Assembly: GCA_902495705.1 (NCBI GenBank)
Contig: CABUXT010000006.1
Location: 1-64,000, forward strand
Direction: 5' to 3'
DNA length: 64,000 nt
Source: an uncultured cyanobacterium
GTDB lineage: Bacteria > Cyanobacteriota > Vampirovibrionia > Gastranaerophilales > Gastranaerophilaceae
Position 1 is the first letter of the stretch, and each line of letters opens with the position of its first letter. The translations under genes were made by a program, and so were the position numbers. This document shows, piece after piece, positions 35,332 to 44,266 of the stretch. The notes below the pieces were generated by a model. That model saw nothing but the letters and a program-made list of their open reading frames with translations. It did not search any database and was not told the DNA's origin.

Positions 35332-36369
35332 ATGACCACATTAACCATAAGAGAAAAGTTAGAAAAACGTGAATTTGAATGGCTTAGCGATATCGCAACA
35401 AAGTCAGCTAATTCAAAAGGACGAAAAATACAAGAGCCTCAATCTGATTTGAGGACAGATTTTCAAAGGGATAGAGATAGAATTTTACACTCAAAAGCAT
35501 TCAGAAGACTAAAACACAAAACTCAAGTGTTTTTGTCTCCGTTTGACGACCACTTTAGAACTCGTTTAACCCACACACTAGAGGTTTCGCAAATCGGCAG
35601 AACTATCGCAAGAGCACTTGACTTAAACGAAGATTTGGTTGAGGCAATCGCACTTGGACACGATTTGGGGCACACTCCGTTTGGTCATTGCGGAGAAGGG
35701 GTTCTAAATGAACTTGTCCCCGGAGGATTTCACCACAATATACAAAGTGTCAGAGTGGTAGAAGTTTTGGAAAAATTGAACTTGTGCCAAGAAACTATTG
35801 AAGGCATAAAAACTCACACTTGGGGATTTACACCGACTACGCCGGAAGGAAAGGTAGTACAACTTGCCGACAAAATCGCATATATAAATCATGATATTGA
35901 AGATTCTATCCGCGCAGGGGTAATTTCAGAAAGTGACTTACCAAAAGATTGTATTGAATATTTTTCATCAAATCAAAGTAAACGCTTAAATAAAATGATA
36001 ACAGAAGTTGTTAATCATTCAATCGGAAAAACTGAAATCTCTGATATTGCAATGAGCGAAGAGGCTTGGGGTTATACTACAAAACTTCGTCAGTGGATGT
36101 TTGAAAATGTTTATAATGATGAATCAATGGCAAAACTCGAGGAACGCAAAGCAAGACGAGTTATTAAAGAATTGTTTTATCTGTATTGCGGAATGTTGAA
36201 AGAAATTTGTCCGCCTGAAAGAATTATTCGCGTTGTAACCGATTATATTTCAGGTATGACAGATAGATATGCCGTTGAAAGATTCAAGGAAAACTTTATC
36301 CCAATGGGGATAAAATGCAGTGCCAGAGAGGATTATTTGTACAAACTCGCAAACTCAACCGATTGCTAA
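35332..36369 (+). CDS. dgt: dGTP triphosphohydrolase-like HD protein
   Basis: The 345-residue enzyme belongs to the dGTPase family, which removes triphosphate from dGTP and related dNTPs to control pools. The N-terminus has RTDFQRDRDRILHSKAFRRL, then RLTHTLEVSQI with the first metal His, and GHDLGHTPFGHCGE with the HD pair (about 105-118). A later LADKIAYINHDIED gives the last metal Asp. GGGGAGAG six bases upstream supports the start. It is followed after 28 bases by xerD, which has its own -10 box. The group is the shorter dGTPase-like type. Confidence 0.95.
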   Translation: MTTLTIREKLEKREFEWLSDIATKSANSKGRKIQEPQSDLRTDFQRDRDRILHSKAFRRLKHKTQVFLSPFDDHFRTRLTHTLEVSQIGRTIARALDLNEDLVEAIALGHDLGHTPFGHCGEGVLNELVPGGFHHNIQSVRVVEVLEKLNLCQETIEGIKTHTWGFTPTTPEGKVVQLADKIAYINHDIEDSIRAGVISESDLPKDCIEYFSSNQSKRLNKMITEVVNHSIGKTEISDIAMSEEAWGYTTKLRQWMFENVYNDESMAKLEERKARRVIKELFYLYCGMLKEICPPERIIRVVTDYISGMTDRYAVERFKENFIPMGIKCSAREDYLYKLANSTDC

Positions 36370-36397
36370 AAGTTGAAAAAAGAGTATAATCAATTCT

Positions 36398-37273
36398 ATG
36401 GATATACAGTATTTATCTGAATATTTAGAGTATTTGGAAGTTGAAAAAGGTTTGGCTCAAAATACTTTGGAGGCTTATCGCAGAGATTTGACTGCATTTT
36501 TAGATTTTTGTAAATCTCGTGAAGTTTCTGATATTGCAGATATTGAAAGAACTGATTTAAACGCATTTATCTTAAAACTTCGCGAAGACAACTACAACCC
36601 AACAAGTGTAACACGAAAAGTTGCATCATTGCGAGGATTTTTCAAATGGTTTTGCGCAAATGAATATGGGACAAAAAATCCTGCTCAAACTCTTGAACAG
36701 CCAAAACTTCCAAAACATTTACCAAAAGTTATGACGGTGGAAGAATTAAATCAAATTCTTAGTTCTGATTTGACAGAAGAAGAATCATTAATTGTGGAAT
36801 TGCTCTATGGATGCGGCTTGAGGGTGTCTGAACTTGTCAATTTGCAATTGAATAATATTGATATCAAGTCAAAATATATTCAATGTTACGGCAAGGGGTC
36901 AAAGGAGCGAATTGTACCGTTTGGAGAAAAAGCAAAAGCCGCACTAAAAAAATACTTAAAAGTACGCGATTTAATTATCTTAAAAAACAAACTCGGCGAT
37001 AATAAAATTTTGTTTTTAAAAGACGATGGCAAACAGATTACCCGCCAAGATGTTTATAATTTCATAAAAAAACAGGGTGAAAAAATCCACAAACACATCT
37101 CACCACACACACTAAGGCACAGTTTTGCAACACATTTGCTTGAAAACGGAGCAGATTTAAGGGTAGTGCAGGAGCTACTGGGGCACAGTGATGTTTCTAC
37201 AACCCAACTGTACACACATATTACAAAGAAACGATTGAAAGAAGTTTATTTTGCAATAAATAAAAACTCGTGA
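36398..37273 (+). CDS. xerD: Tyrosine recombinase XerD/XerC-type
   Basis: The 291-residue protein has the N-terminal SAM-like core-binding domain (YLEVEKGLAQNTLEAYRRDL) and the C-terminal catalytic domain. The catalytic residues are visible: Arg in GCGLRVSELV, Lys in GKGSKERIVP, HTLRHSFATH, a His in LLGHSDVSTT and the Tyr in QLYTHI. It would resolve chromosome dimers at dif; being a sole copy here it could be XerC or XerD or a generic Xer. TATAAT at 36385-36390 lies seven bases before the ATG with no Shine-Dalgarno, so it is probably leaderless. No phage or integron genes adjoin it. Confidence 0.9.
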   Translation: MDIQYLSEYLEYLEVEKGLAQNTLEAYRRDLTAFLDFCKSREVSDIADIERTDLNAFILKLREDNYNPTSVTRKVASLRGFFKWFCANEYGTKNPAQTLEQPKLPKHLPKVMTVEELNQILSSDLTEEESLIVELLYGCGLRVSELVNLQLNNIDIKSKYIQCYGKGSKERIVPFGEKAKAALKKYLKVRDLIILKNKLGDNKILFLKDDGKQITRQDVYNFIKKQGEKIHKHISPHTLRHSFATHLLENGADLRVVQELLGHSDVSTTQLYTHITKKRLKEVYFAINKNS

Positions 37274-37285
37274 TAATATGAAACT

Positions 37286-38005
37286 ATGCTAAACGTATTT
37301 ATATCAGGACTTGAACGCCAGTCAGGCAAGACAATTGTTACGGCAGGATTAGCTGCAACAATGCAGAGCCTTTCTTATTCCACAAGCGTTTATAAGCCGA
37401 TACAGACAGGGGCTGTCGAATTAAACGGATTTAAAAGTTCTCCTGATTTAGCATTGATAAAGCGTGTGGATTCAAATATCACAACAGGTTCAACATATTT
37501 GATAAAAAGCACTTCATCCCCTTTTGTCGGCGCGTACGAAGATGGCTTGAAAGTTGATATAAACACAATTTTTACTGAAGCCCAAGGGTATGCAAAACTG
37601 AACGATTGTAACATCGTTGAAGGTTCAAACAGCTTAGCAACCCCAATTGCCGAGCATTTAACCGAAGTTGATATGATTAAAACATTAAATCTTCCACTGG
37701 TTTTAATTGTAAACCCTAAAAAAACATCCATTGATAACGTTATTATGGGTTTGACCCTTGTTCAAGCAAACAGAGTGAAGTTCTTGGGAATAATTCTTAC
37801 TCAATACGATGAAAATTCTGAGGATTTGGAAGAAAAATATTTCCCTCAAATTTTGAAAGAATATGCAAATATAAATATTCTCGGAGTATTGCCTGATTAT
37901 GGAAATATTGCAAATTTAACACCTGATACCTTGATAGCTGATATTTTGAACAGAGTAAAGATTGAAGAAATTTTTGGACTTGAAATTGCCAAACTCCATA
38001 GGTAA
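37286..38005 (+). CDS. bioD: Dethiobiotin synthetase-like ATPase
   Basis: The 239-residue protein fits the BioD/CobB-like P-loop family: GLERQSGKTIVTAG at about 8-21, YKPIQTGAV (the conserved Lys-Pro strand) at about 36-44, and IVEGSNSLATPIAEH (normally EGAGG). BioD closes the ureido ring of dethiobiotin with CO2 and ATP. EGSNS instead of EGAGG weakens the call, and no other biotin gene is present. A related domain fused to phosphotransacetylase is the alternative. A -10-like TAATAT lies six bases before the ATG (leaderless pattern). It starts 12 bases after xerD. Confidence 0.72.
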   Translation: MLNVFISGLERQSGKTIVTAGLAATMQSLSYSTSVYKPIQTGAVELNGFKSSPDLALIKRVDSNITTGSTYLIKSTSSPFVGAYEDGLKVDINTIFTEAQGYAKLNDCNIVEGSNSLATPIAEHLTEVDMIKTLNLPLVLIVNPKKTSIDNVIMGLTLVQANRVKFLGIILTQYDENSEDLEEKYFPQILKEYANINILGVLPDYGNIANLTPDTLIADILNRVKIEEIFGLEIAKLHR

Positions 38006-38116
38006 TTGTCCTGCTGAAAGGGTTTTGAAATATCTAGTTGAACACATAAGTTTTTGTTTTATTGAACAGTAGAAGCAAAGTGGCATGTTCTCCTCTTCTA
38101 TACCGCCATATTGAGT

Positions 38117-38761
38117 TTATTCTTGTGGGGGGATGGGTTCTTCGGAGTCTATGGTTTGGGGTTGGACATTTGTTTGTATATTTTGAGTATCTTGTATTGT
38201 TTGAGGTTGAGAGTCTGTTGGTATTGTCTGGACATTTCTGCTATATCCGTCCATAAATTGGTTCATTCGCATATCTTGATTACTATTTAAGTTTTCAGAT
38301 TTTTGAATTTCATCCAAAATATTATTCAATTCGGTTTTATATGTTTGAGTTTTGTTACATGTTTTGTAGTTATCAAGCATATTAACCAGTCCACGGACAT
38401 TTCCTGCTGCTACGCTTTTTTTAGAGTCGTCAAGTTCCATTCTGCGACTTGTCAGGCGGTACAATTCAATTGCGTTATGCTGTGCATAATCAAGATAAAC
38501 ACAAGATGCGTTTTTTATCGGAATGTTTTTGTTTTGGTTTAATTTTTGATTCAAAAAATCCGCGATAGATAAGTATTTGTAATATTTATCAGTGGAAGAC
38601 ATTTGGTTGTTATCGTCAATCAATTCAAAATCAACTTTGTCACCCAAATTTTTGAGTTCCACATAGCTTGAAATGGAATAAACACCAAGTGCTCCGCCTA
38701 TCACCAAAAACATAATCCCAAGCATCAATAAATCATTGTTATTTGAACGATTGTCGTACAT
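38117..38761 (-). CDS. Single-pass membrane protein, 214 aa
   Basis: The start at 38761 (MYDNRSNNND) has AGAGGAAG upstream and is preferred over a reading 20 residues longer. One membrane helix (LLMLGIMFLVIGGALGVYSI) lies near the N-terminus. It is followed by a helical region with LDYAQHNAIELYRLTSRRME and a disordered Q/T/P-rich tail (QPQTIQDTQNIQTNVQPQTI). No family recognised. The bulk would face the periplasm or cytoplasm depending on topology. It is divergent from the secreted pair at 38886. Confidence 0.68.
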   Translation of the reverse strand: MYDNRSNNNDLLMLGIMFLVIGGALGVYSISSYVELKNLGDKVDFELIDDNNQMSSTDKYYKYLSIADFLNQKLNQNKNIPIKNASCVYLDYAQHNAIELYRLTSRRMELDDSKKSVAAGNVRGLVNMLDNYKTCNKTQTYKTELNNILDEIQKSENLNSNQDMRMNQFMDGYSRNVQTIPTDSQPQTIQDTQNIQTNVQPQTIDSEEPIPPQE

Positions 38762-38853
38762 ATCTCTTTCTTCCTCTAAAATTCTTCTCAAATTATAACA
38801 TATTTCACAATAAAAGACCATTCATCCGAATTATATCTATTTTTGCAAAAATC

Positions 38854-38862
38854 TGCTATAAT
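38854..38862 (+). promoter_or_regulatory. Extended -10 promoter of the secreted-protein operon
   Basis: TGC-TATAAT: TATAAT at 38857-38862 with TGC just upstream. No good -35 at standard spacing, as expected for extended -10 promoters. AAGTTGGGAA precedes the ATG at 38886. Confidence 0.5.
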
Positions 38863-38885
38863 TCAAAGAAGAAAGTTGGGAATTT

Positions 38886-39518
38886 ATGAGAAAAGTATTT
38901 TTTATATTATCAATTGTAGCAGTGGCTATTCTTTTGAGCAGCAAAGGGTTTGCCGATGTTGTGACAAAAAGACCTATCAGCAGACCGAGTACAACAACTC
39001 AGCACAGACCGAATTACAATAACATAACTCAGACTCAGCGAAAATCTACCGGAAATAAGTTGGCAGATAATGTCATGATGTGCAAACCATACAGTGAAAG
39101 TTTAAACTCTAATGTTGGTGGTATGAATTTTAATTTTAATGTGAGAATTGAAGGTTGGGTCAATAACAAATGTCGTTTGAATTTTGTTGCGCGTTCTACA
39201 GGTATAAATGAAATGTTTAAGTCTTTATATGGTGTAGATGCATCTCAAGCTTCAATTTATACATTTGAACCAAAAATAAGATGTGATTTTACAAAACAGC
39301 AATTGATTACTGTTGGGGATTCGATTTTGCAAGAACAAGAACGCAACAATGGTGCAACAAACAATATGCTCAAAAATCCGCAGGATATCGTTATTCCAAC
39401 AAGTTTGTCCGCATCTGATGCAAGTTTGATGAATGTGATTTTGAATGAGAGAGCGTGTACAATTTTAAATGCAGGGGATTCAAATGGTATGTTTGAATCA
39501 CTGTTTAACAGTTTTTAG
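38886..39518 (+). CDS. Secreted cysteine-containing protein A, 210 aa
   Basis: A signal peptide (MRKVFFILSIVAVAILLSSK, cleavage probably after GFA) precedes a T/R-rich linker. The core domain has four well-placed cysteines: MCKPY, NNKCRLNF, IRCDFTK and ERACTILN. The same spacing and flanking words (W-V-N/D-N-K-C, C-x-F-T-K, ACTI) occur in the next gene, so the two are tandem paralogues. No known family recognised; disulfide-bonded periplasmic or extracellular protein is the likely nature. The three genes 38886-41002 appear to form an operon. Confidence 0.75.
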   Translation: MRKVFFILSIVAVAILLSSKGFADVVTKRPISRPSTTTQHRPNYNNITQTQRKSTGNKLADNVMMCKPYSESLNSNVGGMNFNFNVRIEGWVNNKCRLNFVARSTGINEMFKSLYGVDASQASIYTFEPKIRCDFTKQQLITVGDSILQEQERNNGATNNMLKNPQDIVIPTSLSASDASLMNVILNERACTILNAGDSNGMFESLFNSF

Positions 39519-39543
39519 GAATTTATTATTATAGGAGAAAAGA

Positions 39544-40281
39544 ATGAAAAAGATTAAAATATTAGCATTAGCAGTAGTGATGTTTTTGGGTGTTCAATCG
39601 GCATCTAATGCTATTCAGACAACAAATTTGAATGAACAAAAAGCAATTAACAAAAATGTTGCAATTCAGGCAAGAGAAACAGGGGCGACAAACCCTTATG
39701 AAGCTTTTGCGGTAGAAAAAATTGATACTTTAGTTAATCGTTATTACAACAATATCAGAGAATGTGAACCGTTGCATATCAGCGAATATATGGACCTTTT
39801 CGGATTAAAAGTAGGGTTCAAAATAGATATGAACGGTTGGGTTGATAACAAGTGTTCTTTAGAGATGACAGGTAAAATCTCAGGTATCGGCAAGGATATC
39901 CGAGATGTGTTTGAGGTAAAAGTTTCAGATGAAGCGATTGCAAAAATTGAACCTCTTGTAAAATGTAATTTTACAAAAGACCAAATGAATATAATTGTTG
40001 ATGCAATTGTTGCAAGAAATCAAAAAAATGAAACACAAATTCGTCAAATGTTTGAAAAGCCGACAAAGAAATACAAAGATGAGCCAACTAAATTAACTAA
40101 AGAAGAAGAGGCTTTAGTTGCAATGCTTATGAGTGGTGGTGCTTGTACAATTCCTAATCAGGAAGAGTTGATGAAAAATCTCACAGAGATTATGATGCCA
40201 ACAACAACTCCACCTGCGAAAAATCCAAATCCGATAAATATTGATAACAAAATAAATATGCCACAAGCACCGACAAAATAA
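39544..40281 (+). CDS. Secreted cysteine-containing protein B, 245 aa
   Basis: Signal peptide: MKKIKILALAVVMFLGVQSA, cleavage probably after SNA. The core has four cysteines in the same frame as protein A: RECEPLH, DNKCSLEM, VKCNFTK and GACTIPN. It carries a lysine-rich insert between the third and fourth cysteines and a proline-rich tail (TTTPPAKNPNPI). GGAG upstream gives a good start. It follows protein A by 25 bases and is followed by the hydrolase after a single base, so translation is probably coupled. Confidence 0.76.
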   Translation: MKKIKILALAVVMFLGVQSASNAIQTTNLNEQKAINKNVAIQARETGATNPYEAFAVEKIDTLVNRYYNNIRECEPLHISEYMDLFGLKVGFKIDMNGWVDNKCSLEMTGKISGIGKDIRDVFEVKVSDEAIAKIEPLVKCNFTKDQMNIIVDAIVARNQKNETQIRQMFEKPTKKYKDEPTKLTKEEEALVAMLMSGGACTIPNQEELMKNLTEIMMPTTTPPAKNPNPINIDNKINMPQAPTK

Positions 40282-40282
40282 G

Positions 40283-41002
40283 ATGAAAGAGGTTTTTCTA
40301 AAATCTATAGATAATACAAAAATTGCACTGAATCACTATAATCACAATAGTGATTCAGTCGTTATTTTATGCCCCGGATGGTTTATGACAAAAGATTCTG
40401 CGGTTTTTAAAAATATTGCAAAAGATTTTGCTAAACATTTTGATGTTATTGCGATGGATTTTCGCGGTCATGGTAAAAGTGGGGGATTTTACACATTTAC
40501 GAGCAATGAAGAAAAGGATTTGGCATGTGTTGTAGAATATGCGCAACAGTTTTATAAAAAGATTTATCTTTGCGGATTTTCTCTTGGTGGAGCTTTGGTT
40601 ATTTTGCATGGCGCAAAATATAACAATGTTAATAAAATTGTTGCAATTTCAGCTCCATCAGATTTTATGAAAATCGAAAATCGTATGTATTCGCCTGATG
40701 CGTGGATTCCGACATTGTTTGACAAGTTTGAACCTCTGCGATGGTTTACAATTCGTGCAGGTTTTCCGTTGTTAAAGAAAGACAGACCGATTGATTTTGT
40801 TGATAAAATAAATGTTCCGACAATGTTTATAGCAGGAGAAAAGGATCCAACTGTATTTCCTTGGCATACTGAAAACTTGTATAACAATGCAGTTTGCAAA
40901 AAAGAATATAAATTGTTCAAAAAAACGCGACATGCGGAAGACTTATACATAGATTATCCGCAAGAATTTATAAAAACCTGTGTTGATTGGTTTAGTGACT
41001 AG
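40283..41002 (+). CDS. Alpha/beta-hydrolase (esterase/lipase-like), 239 aa
   Basis: Core strand VVILCPGWFMTKDS gives the oxyanion region. AMDFRGHGKSGG is the typical second motif, GFSLGGALV at about 98-106 holds the nucleophile Ser, IAGEKDPTVFPW the acid Asp, and KTRHAEDLY the catalytic His. All three triad members are in place. No signal peptide, so it is cytoplasmic. It resembles serine aminopeptidase S33 / monoacylglycerol lipase-like enzymes; the substrate is unknown. Its ATG comes one base after the stop of secreted protein B, an unusual operon partner. The 3' end overlaps the convergent gene by 11 bases. Confidence 0.87.
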   Translation: MKEVFLKSIDNTKIALNHYNHNSDSVVILCPGWFMTKDSAVFKNIAKDFAKHFDVIAMDFRGHGKSGGFYTFTSNEEKDLACVVEYAQQFYKKIYLCGFSLGGALVILHGAKYNNVNKIVAISAPSDFMKIENRMYSPDAWIPTLFDKFEPLRWFTIRAGFPLLKKDRPIDFVDKINVPTMFIAGEKDPTVFPWHTENLYNNAVCKKEYKLFKKTRHAEDLYIDYPQEFIKTCVDWFSD

Positions 41003-41711
41003 TCTTTTTATCTCCTGTACCGGAGCGATATCCGCAAAATGCATAAATAAATGGTAAAGCTCGTTCAATTTTAATCTTTTTCGCAAAAGGAATTTTTGCA
41101 AGAACCATAATTGCGACAAAGTCATCAATATTGGCAATCATGTCAATTAATTTTAATTCACGTTTTGGCTTTTTGGCTTCTTTATCATTTCGCAATTTGT
41201 TTGAAATTGCAATTGCTGTATTAGAACCAATTGCAACCCCAAAAGCAGAAACTATAATTTTGACAAAGTTATTATTGATTTTTGCAGATTTGCATTTTTC
41301 AACAAGTTTGATACTGCCATCGACAAGTAACAATGGTAAAGTTGTCAATGACATTTGGAAAGCTCCCTCTTTCCATTTTTTCTTTTGGTCTTTTTTAGAT
41401 TCACCGATGGAACTTAACAAAATTCCTCCAATATTACCTGCTGCAGCCATACCAATCATTTTGTAGGCATTATATTCAAGTTTGAACATATTATTCACTT
41501 TTTGGTGCTTCATAAAAGCGAGAACAGGTATCGCAACACCCAAAGATGAACCTACACCAGCCAAAATTTTATCTTTTTTAGACAAGCCGTATTCAGAATC
41601 TTTAGACTTTTCCAAGTTTATGTAACCGTAAGAAATATTCTTACGATTAGCCATAAAACTTTTCATATTGTGCCTTTGAGGCACATTTGTTGTGATTGAT
41701 TCAATTGCCAT
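40992..41711 (-). CDS. Membrane-associated hypothetical protein, 239 aa
   Basis: No family recognised. A polar N-terminus (TTNVPQRHNMKSFMANRKNI) precedes about four hydrophobic stretches, near 47-63, 83-104, 121-135 and 149-170. A basic loop (LRNDKEAKKPKRELKLIDM) and a short hydrophobic C-terminal part follow. The C-terminus is basic and ends GDKKTSH. AGGA ten bases upstream supports the start. The topology would suit a protein inserted in a membrane late or by a secretion system, but this is speculation. Confidence 0.65.
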   Translation of the reverse strand: MAIESITTNVPQRHNMKSFMANRKNISYGYINLEKSKDSEYGLSKKDKILAGVGSSLGVAIPVLAFMKHQKVNNMFKLEYNAYKMIGMAAAGNIGGILLSSIGESKKDQKKKWKEGAFQMSLTTLPLLLVDGSIKLVEKCKSAKINNNFVKIIVSAFGVAIGSNTAIAISNKLRNDKEAKKPKRELKLIDMIANIDDFVAIMVLAKIPFAKKIKIERALPFIYAFCGYRSGTGDKKTSH

Positions 41712-41774
41712 AATTGTGAATCCTGCCCCAAGTGTGTATACTACACTAAATCAAAATTTATGTAAAGTAGTATT

Positions 41775-42809
41775 TTAATTTCTTATTGCAAAAGGCAGAG
41801 ACAGATTATTTTCTTTTTTTATCGGCAAAATGTCCCAGCTTGCCATATTTAAACAATCTTCAACATGAATTTTTGATAATTGGTCGTTATCATATTCAGC
41901 CGTATATTTTCTAATCAGTACATGGTTTTCATCATAGTGTAATTCTTGGATTTCGCGACCATTATCATCATAGGTAAATTCGACATCTATATACAAATCA
42001 GGAAGTTTTTTGTTTTGGTATTTGAATTTGTCAGGAGTGATTTGGAAGAATTCAACAATTTCGCCTTTATCATTATAAATATAGTGCTTGCCGTTTGAAT
42101 AATAATATTCTTCTATTTTATTGTCGTTTGAATCGTATTTGATGTATTTCAAAACTTTGTCATTGATATTTTCATCAAAACTTGTCACTGCAGATTTCCT
42201 TACAAGTTCTTCTGTATATAACAAATCCTCGGTATCACTGTTAAAGGTTTGACAACTCATCAAATAGCCAAATTCATCAAACTTACAATCTTTGAGGATG
42301 TTCACTTGTTCTTCTTCTGATGGTGTTATCATTTTAATATTTTTAGTGTCAAAATATTCACCATCTTTAATCAAAACTTCGGAAATTGCGTGTTCATTTG
42401 GTTGTGATATGAAATTAGGGGTATCGTTTACTATAAGTCTTTCATTATATATATAATTTATGATATCCGGTTGCACCTTTTGGATGCAAAAGTTAGGATT
42501 GTCTTTGGTAAAACAATTTTTGGGTTTTTCAGGATAATTAAATCTGACAAATTCAAGTGAGTCCAATTCATTTTTAGCTAAATAAATGAAAGATTTCATT
42601 GTTGTCGGTTTAAAATATTCACTTGGCCAAAGTTTTGAAAATTCAACTCCGTCATTATCTGCAATGGCTTGAATTTTATTTACTACATTTAGTTTTTGGA
42701 AATTTTCAATATTTTGAAAACCTTTAAATGTAACGTTATAATTGTCAGCTGCAAAAGCAACAGAACCTGCCAAAACTATGCTTAATCCTGCTAATATTTT
42801 CTTATACAT
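41775..42809 (-). CDS. Secreted protein with YD-like repeats, 344 aa
   Basis: Signal peptide MYKKILAGLSIVLAGSVAFA, cleavage after the second Ala pair. The C-terminal half carries short repeats of the RHS/YD-like type: IKYDSNDNKIEEYYYSNGK, YNDKGEIVEFF, TYDDNGREIQELHYDENHV. Each forms a beta hairpin. Three or four cysteines occur near KPKNCFTKDNPNFCIQ and CKFDEFGYLMSC, probably as disulfides. It is likely an exported or surface protein of unknown role. It is divergent from the TolC-like gene. Confidence 0.72.
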   Translation of the reverse strand: MYKKILAGLSIVLAGSVAFAADNYNVTFKGFQNIENFQKLNVVNKIQAIADNDGVEFSKLWPSEYFKPTTMKSFIYLAKNELDSLEFVRFNYPEKPKNCFTKDNPNFCIQKVQPDIINYIYNERLIVNDTPNFISQPNEHAISEVLIKDGEYFDTKNIKMITPSEEEQVNILKDCKFDEFGYLMSCQTFNSDTEDLLYTEELVRKSAVTSFDENINDKVLKYIKYDSNDNKIEEYYYSNGKHYIYNDKGEIVEFFQITPDKFKYQNKKLPDLYIDVEFTYDDNGREIQELHYDENHVLIRKYTAEYDNDQLSKIHVEDCLNMASWDILPIKKENNLSLPFAIRN

Positions 42810-42922
42810 AATCTCTCCAACTTTATTCTAATAATCTTAGTGTACAAAACTCAACAAAAACTCACATCATCTGATAATATTAGAATATTCGTGCTAGAAT
42901 GATTTTACTTGGTGAACTTATT

Positions 42923-44197
42923 ATGAAAAAGATTTTTTTAATAATTTCAATTTTAACAATAATTACCCCAACAATAGCGTTTGCTGATGTTGTTCATATA
43001 CCGCTTGATGAAGCCGTTAATTTGGCGTTAGAAAATAATCTTGATTTAAAATCAAAAAGAAAACAGGCAGAAGAACTAAAACAAGAAATTAAAATGGCTA
43101 ATGCACTAAAAAATCCGCAATTCCAGTCTAACTTTCTGATGGGGAAAGTTACAAGAGGAAATTCTAGCCAATTTGGTGCAGCTTTGCCGATTGAAATAGG
43201 TAAACGTGGAGTTAGAAAAAAAGTTGCCCAAGTTAATTTAAAAATAACCCAAGATGAAATAAGAGCCTCTGAACATGATCTCAAAATCAAGGTTATGCGC
43301 TCATATTTTAATATTCTTTATATGAAATCTATTGTGATTATTTTGCAAGAGCGCGAAAAACTTTTCCGCAGTATGAAAGATATCGCTGAGAAAAAATCAA
43401 AAACTTCACCAAACTATGATATTGATGTTTTGCAAAATGATATGAAATACAAAAAACAACTTGTATTTTTGAATAAAGCAAAAGCAAATCTTTTGGGTGC
43501 TCAGTTTGCATTGAATGACGCGATGAATATCAAAGATTCTAAAATAATGTATGATACAAAAGAATCATCATTATTTGAAAATAATTTGGAGATTTTGAAT
43601 TTAAACTTGCTGCCATATCAGACAATTGAAGATACTGCGATGAAGTACAGCTATGCACTTTCTATCGCGCAATCAAATATTGATAAAAGTAAAGAAGAAA
43701 TAACATTGGCAAAACACCAACGAATCCCTGATATCACAGTAGCAGGCGGTTACGCTTATCAAACAAAACACCAAACAGGTACAGAAGCATATCCTGGGGC
43801 TTATGTCGGTGCATTTGTAGATTTGCCGATTTTATACACTTATGCTCCTGAAATTAAACGTGCGCAAATCAGGTTGGAGCGTTCAGAGTTAGATAAAGCC
43901 TCTTTTGAAAATCATTTGAAATTCGCACTAAAAGAAGATTACAACGACTTTAAATATGCAAAAGATAATATGAGCCACTATAATCTGATTTTGAAAGAAT
44001 CAAACACTGTTTTTGAAACTTATAAAAAACGATATGAAAAAGGTCAGGCAAGTTTGCTTAACTTAATTCAGGTTGAAAACGCTTATCAAGAGACGTTGCG
44101 CGAATATATCAGTGCAGTCCAAGTGTTTTATGATTCTTATCTTAGTCTTATGCAAAATGTCGGGCATGATATTTTGTTAAAATCTAATGATTTGTAA
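42923..44197 (+). CDS. TolC-like outer-membrane efflux protein, 424 aa
   Basis: Signal peptide MKKIFLIISILTIITPTIAF, then the OMF pattern IPLDEAVNLALENNLDLKSK, repeated long helices, and a second-half copy (ETYKKRYEKGQASLLNLIQV). Two structural repeats of about 200 residues are expected for TolC. It would form a trimeric outer-membrane channel with an inner-membrane pump. No pump gene is adjacent. TAGAAT (42895-42900) with an upstream TG lies over the ATG at 42899, so the ATG at 42923 with GGTGA upstream is the real start. Confidence 0.85.
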   Translation: MKKIFLIISILTIITPTIAFADVVHIPLDEAVNLALENNLDLKSKRKQAEELKQEIKMANALKNPQFQSNFLMGKVTRGNSSQFGAALPIEIGKRGVRKKVAQVNLKITQDEIRASEHDLKIKVMRSYFNILYMKSIVIILQEREKLFRSMKDIAEKKSKTSPNYDIDVLQNDMKYKKQLVFLNKAKANLLGAQFALNDAMNIKDSKIMYDTKESSLFENNLEILNLNLLPYQTIEDTAMKYSYALSIAQSNIDKSKEEITLAKHQRIPDITVAGGYAYQTKHQTGTEAYPGAYVGAFVDLPILYTYAPEIKRAQIRLERSELDKASFENHLKFALKEDYNDFKYAKDNMSHYNLILKESNTVFETYKKRYEKGQASLLNLIQVENAYQETLREYISAVQVFYDSYLSLMQNVGHDILLKSNDL

Positions 44198-44219
44198 TAA
44201 AAAATTTTTATATACAAAA

Positions 44220-44250
44220 AGTGGCGCGGTGGTTTCACCACCGCGCCGCT
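44220..44250. terminator. GC-rich hairpin between convergent genes
   Basis: GGCGCGGTGG (44223-44232) pairs with CCACCGCGCC (44238-44247), extended by a few outer pairs. It lies between the TolC-like and DegT genes and is flanked by T-rich DNA on the minus-strand side. Confidence 0.8.
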
Positions 44251-44266
44251 TAATTCTGTTTTTATC

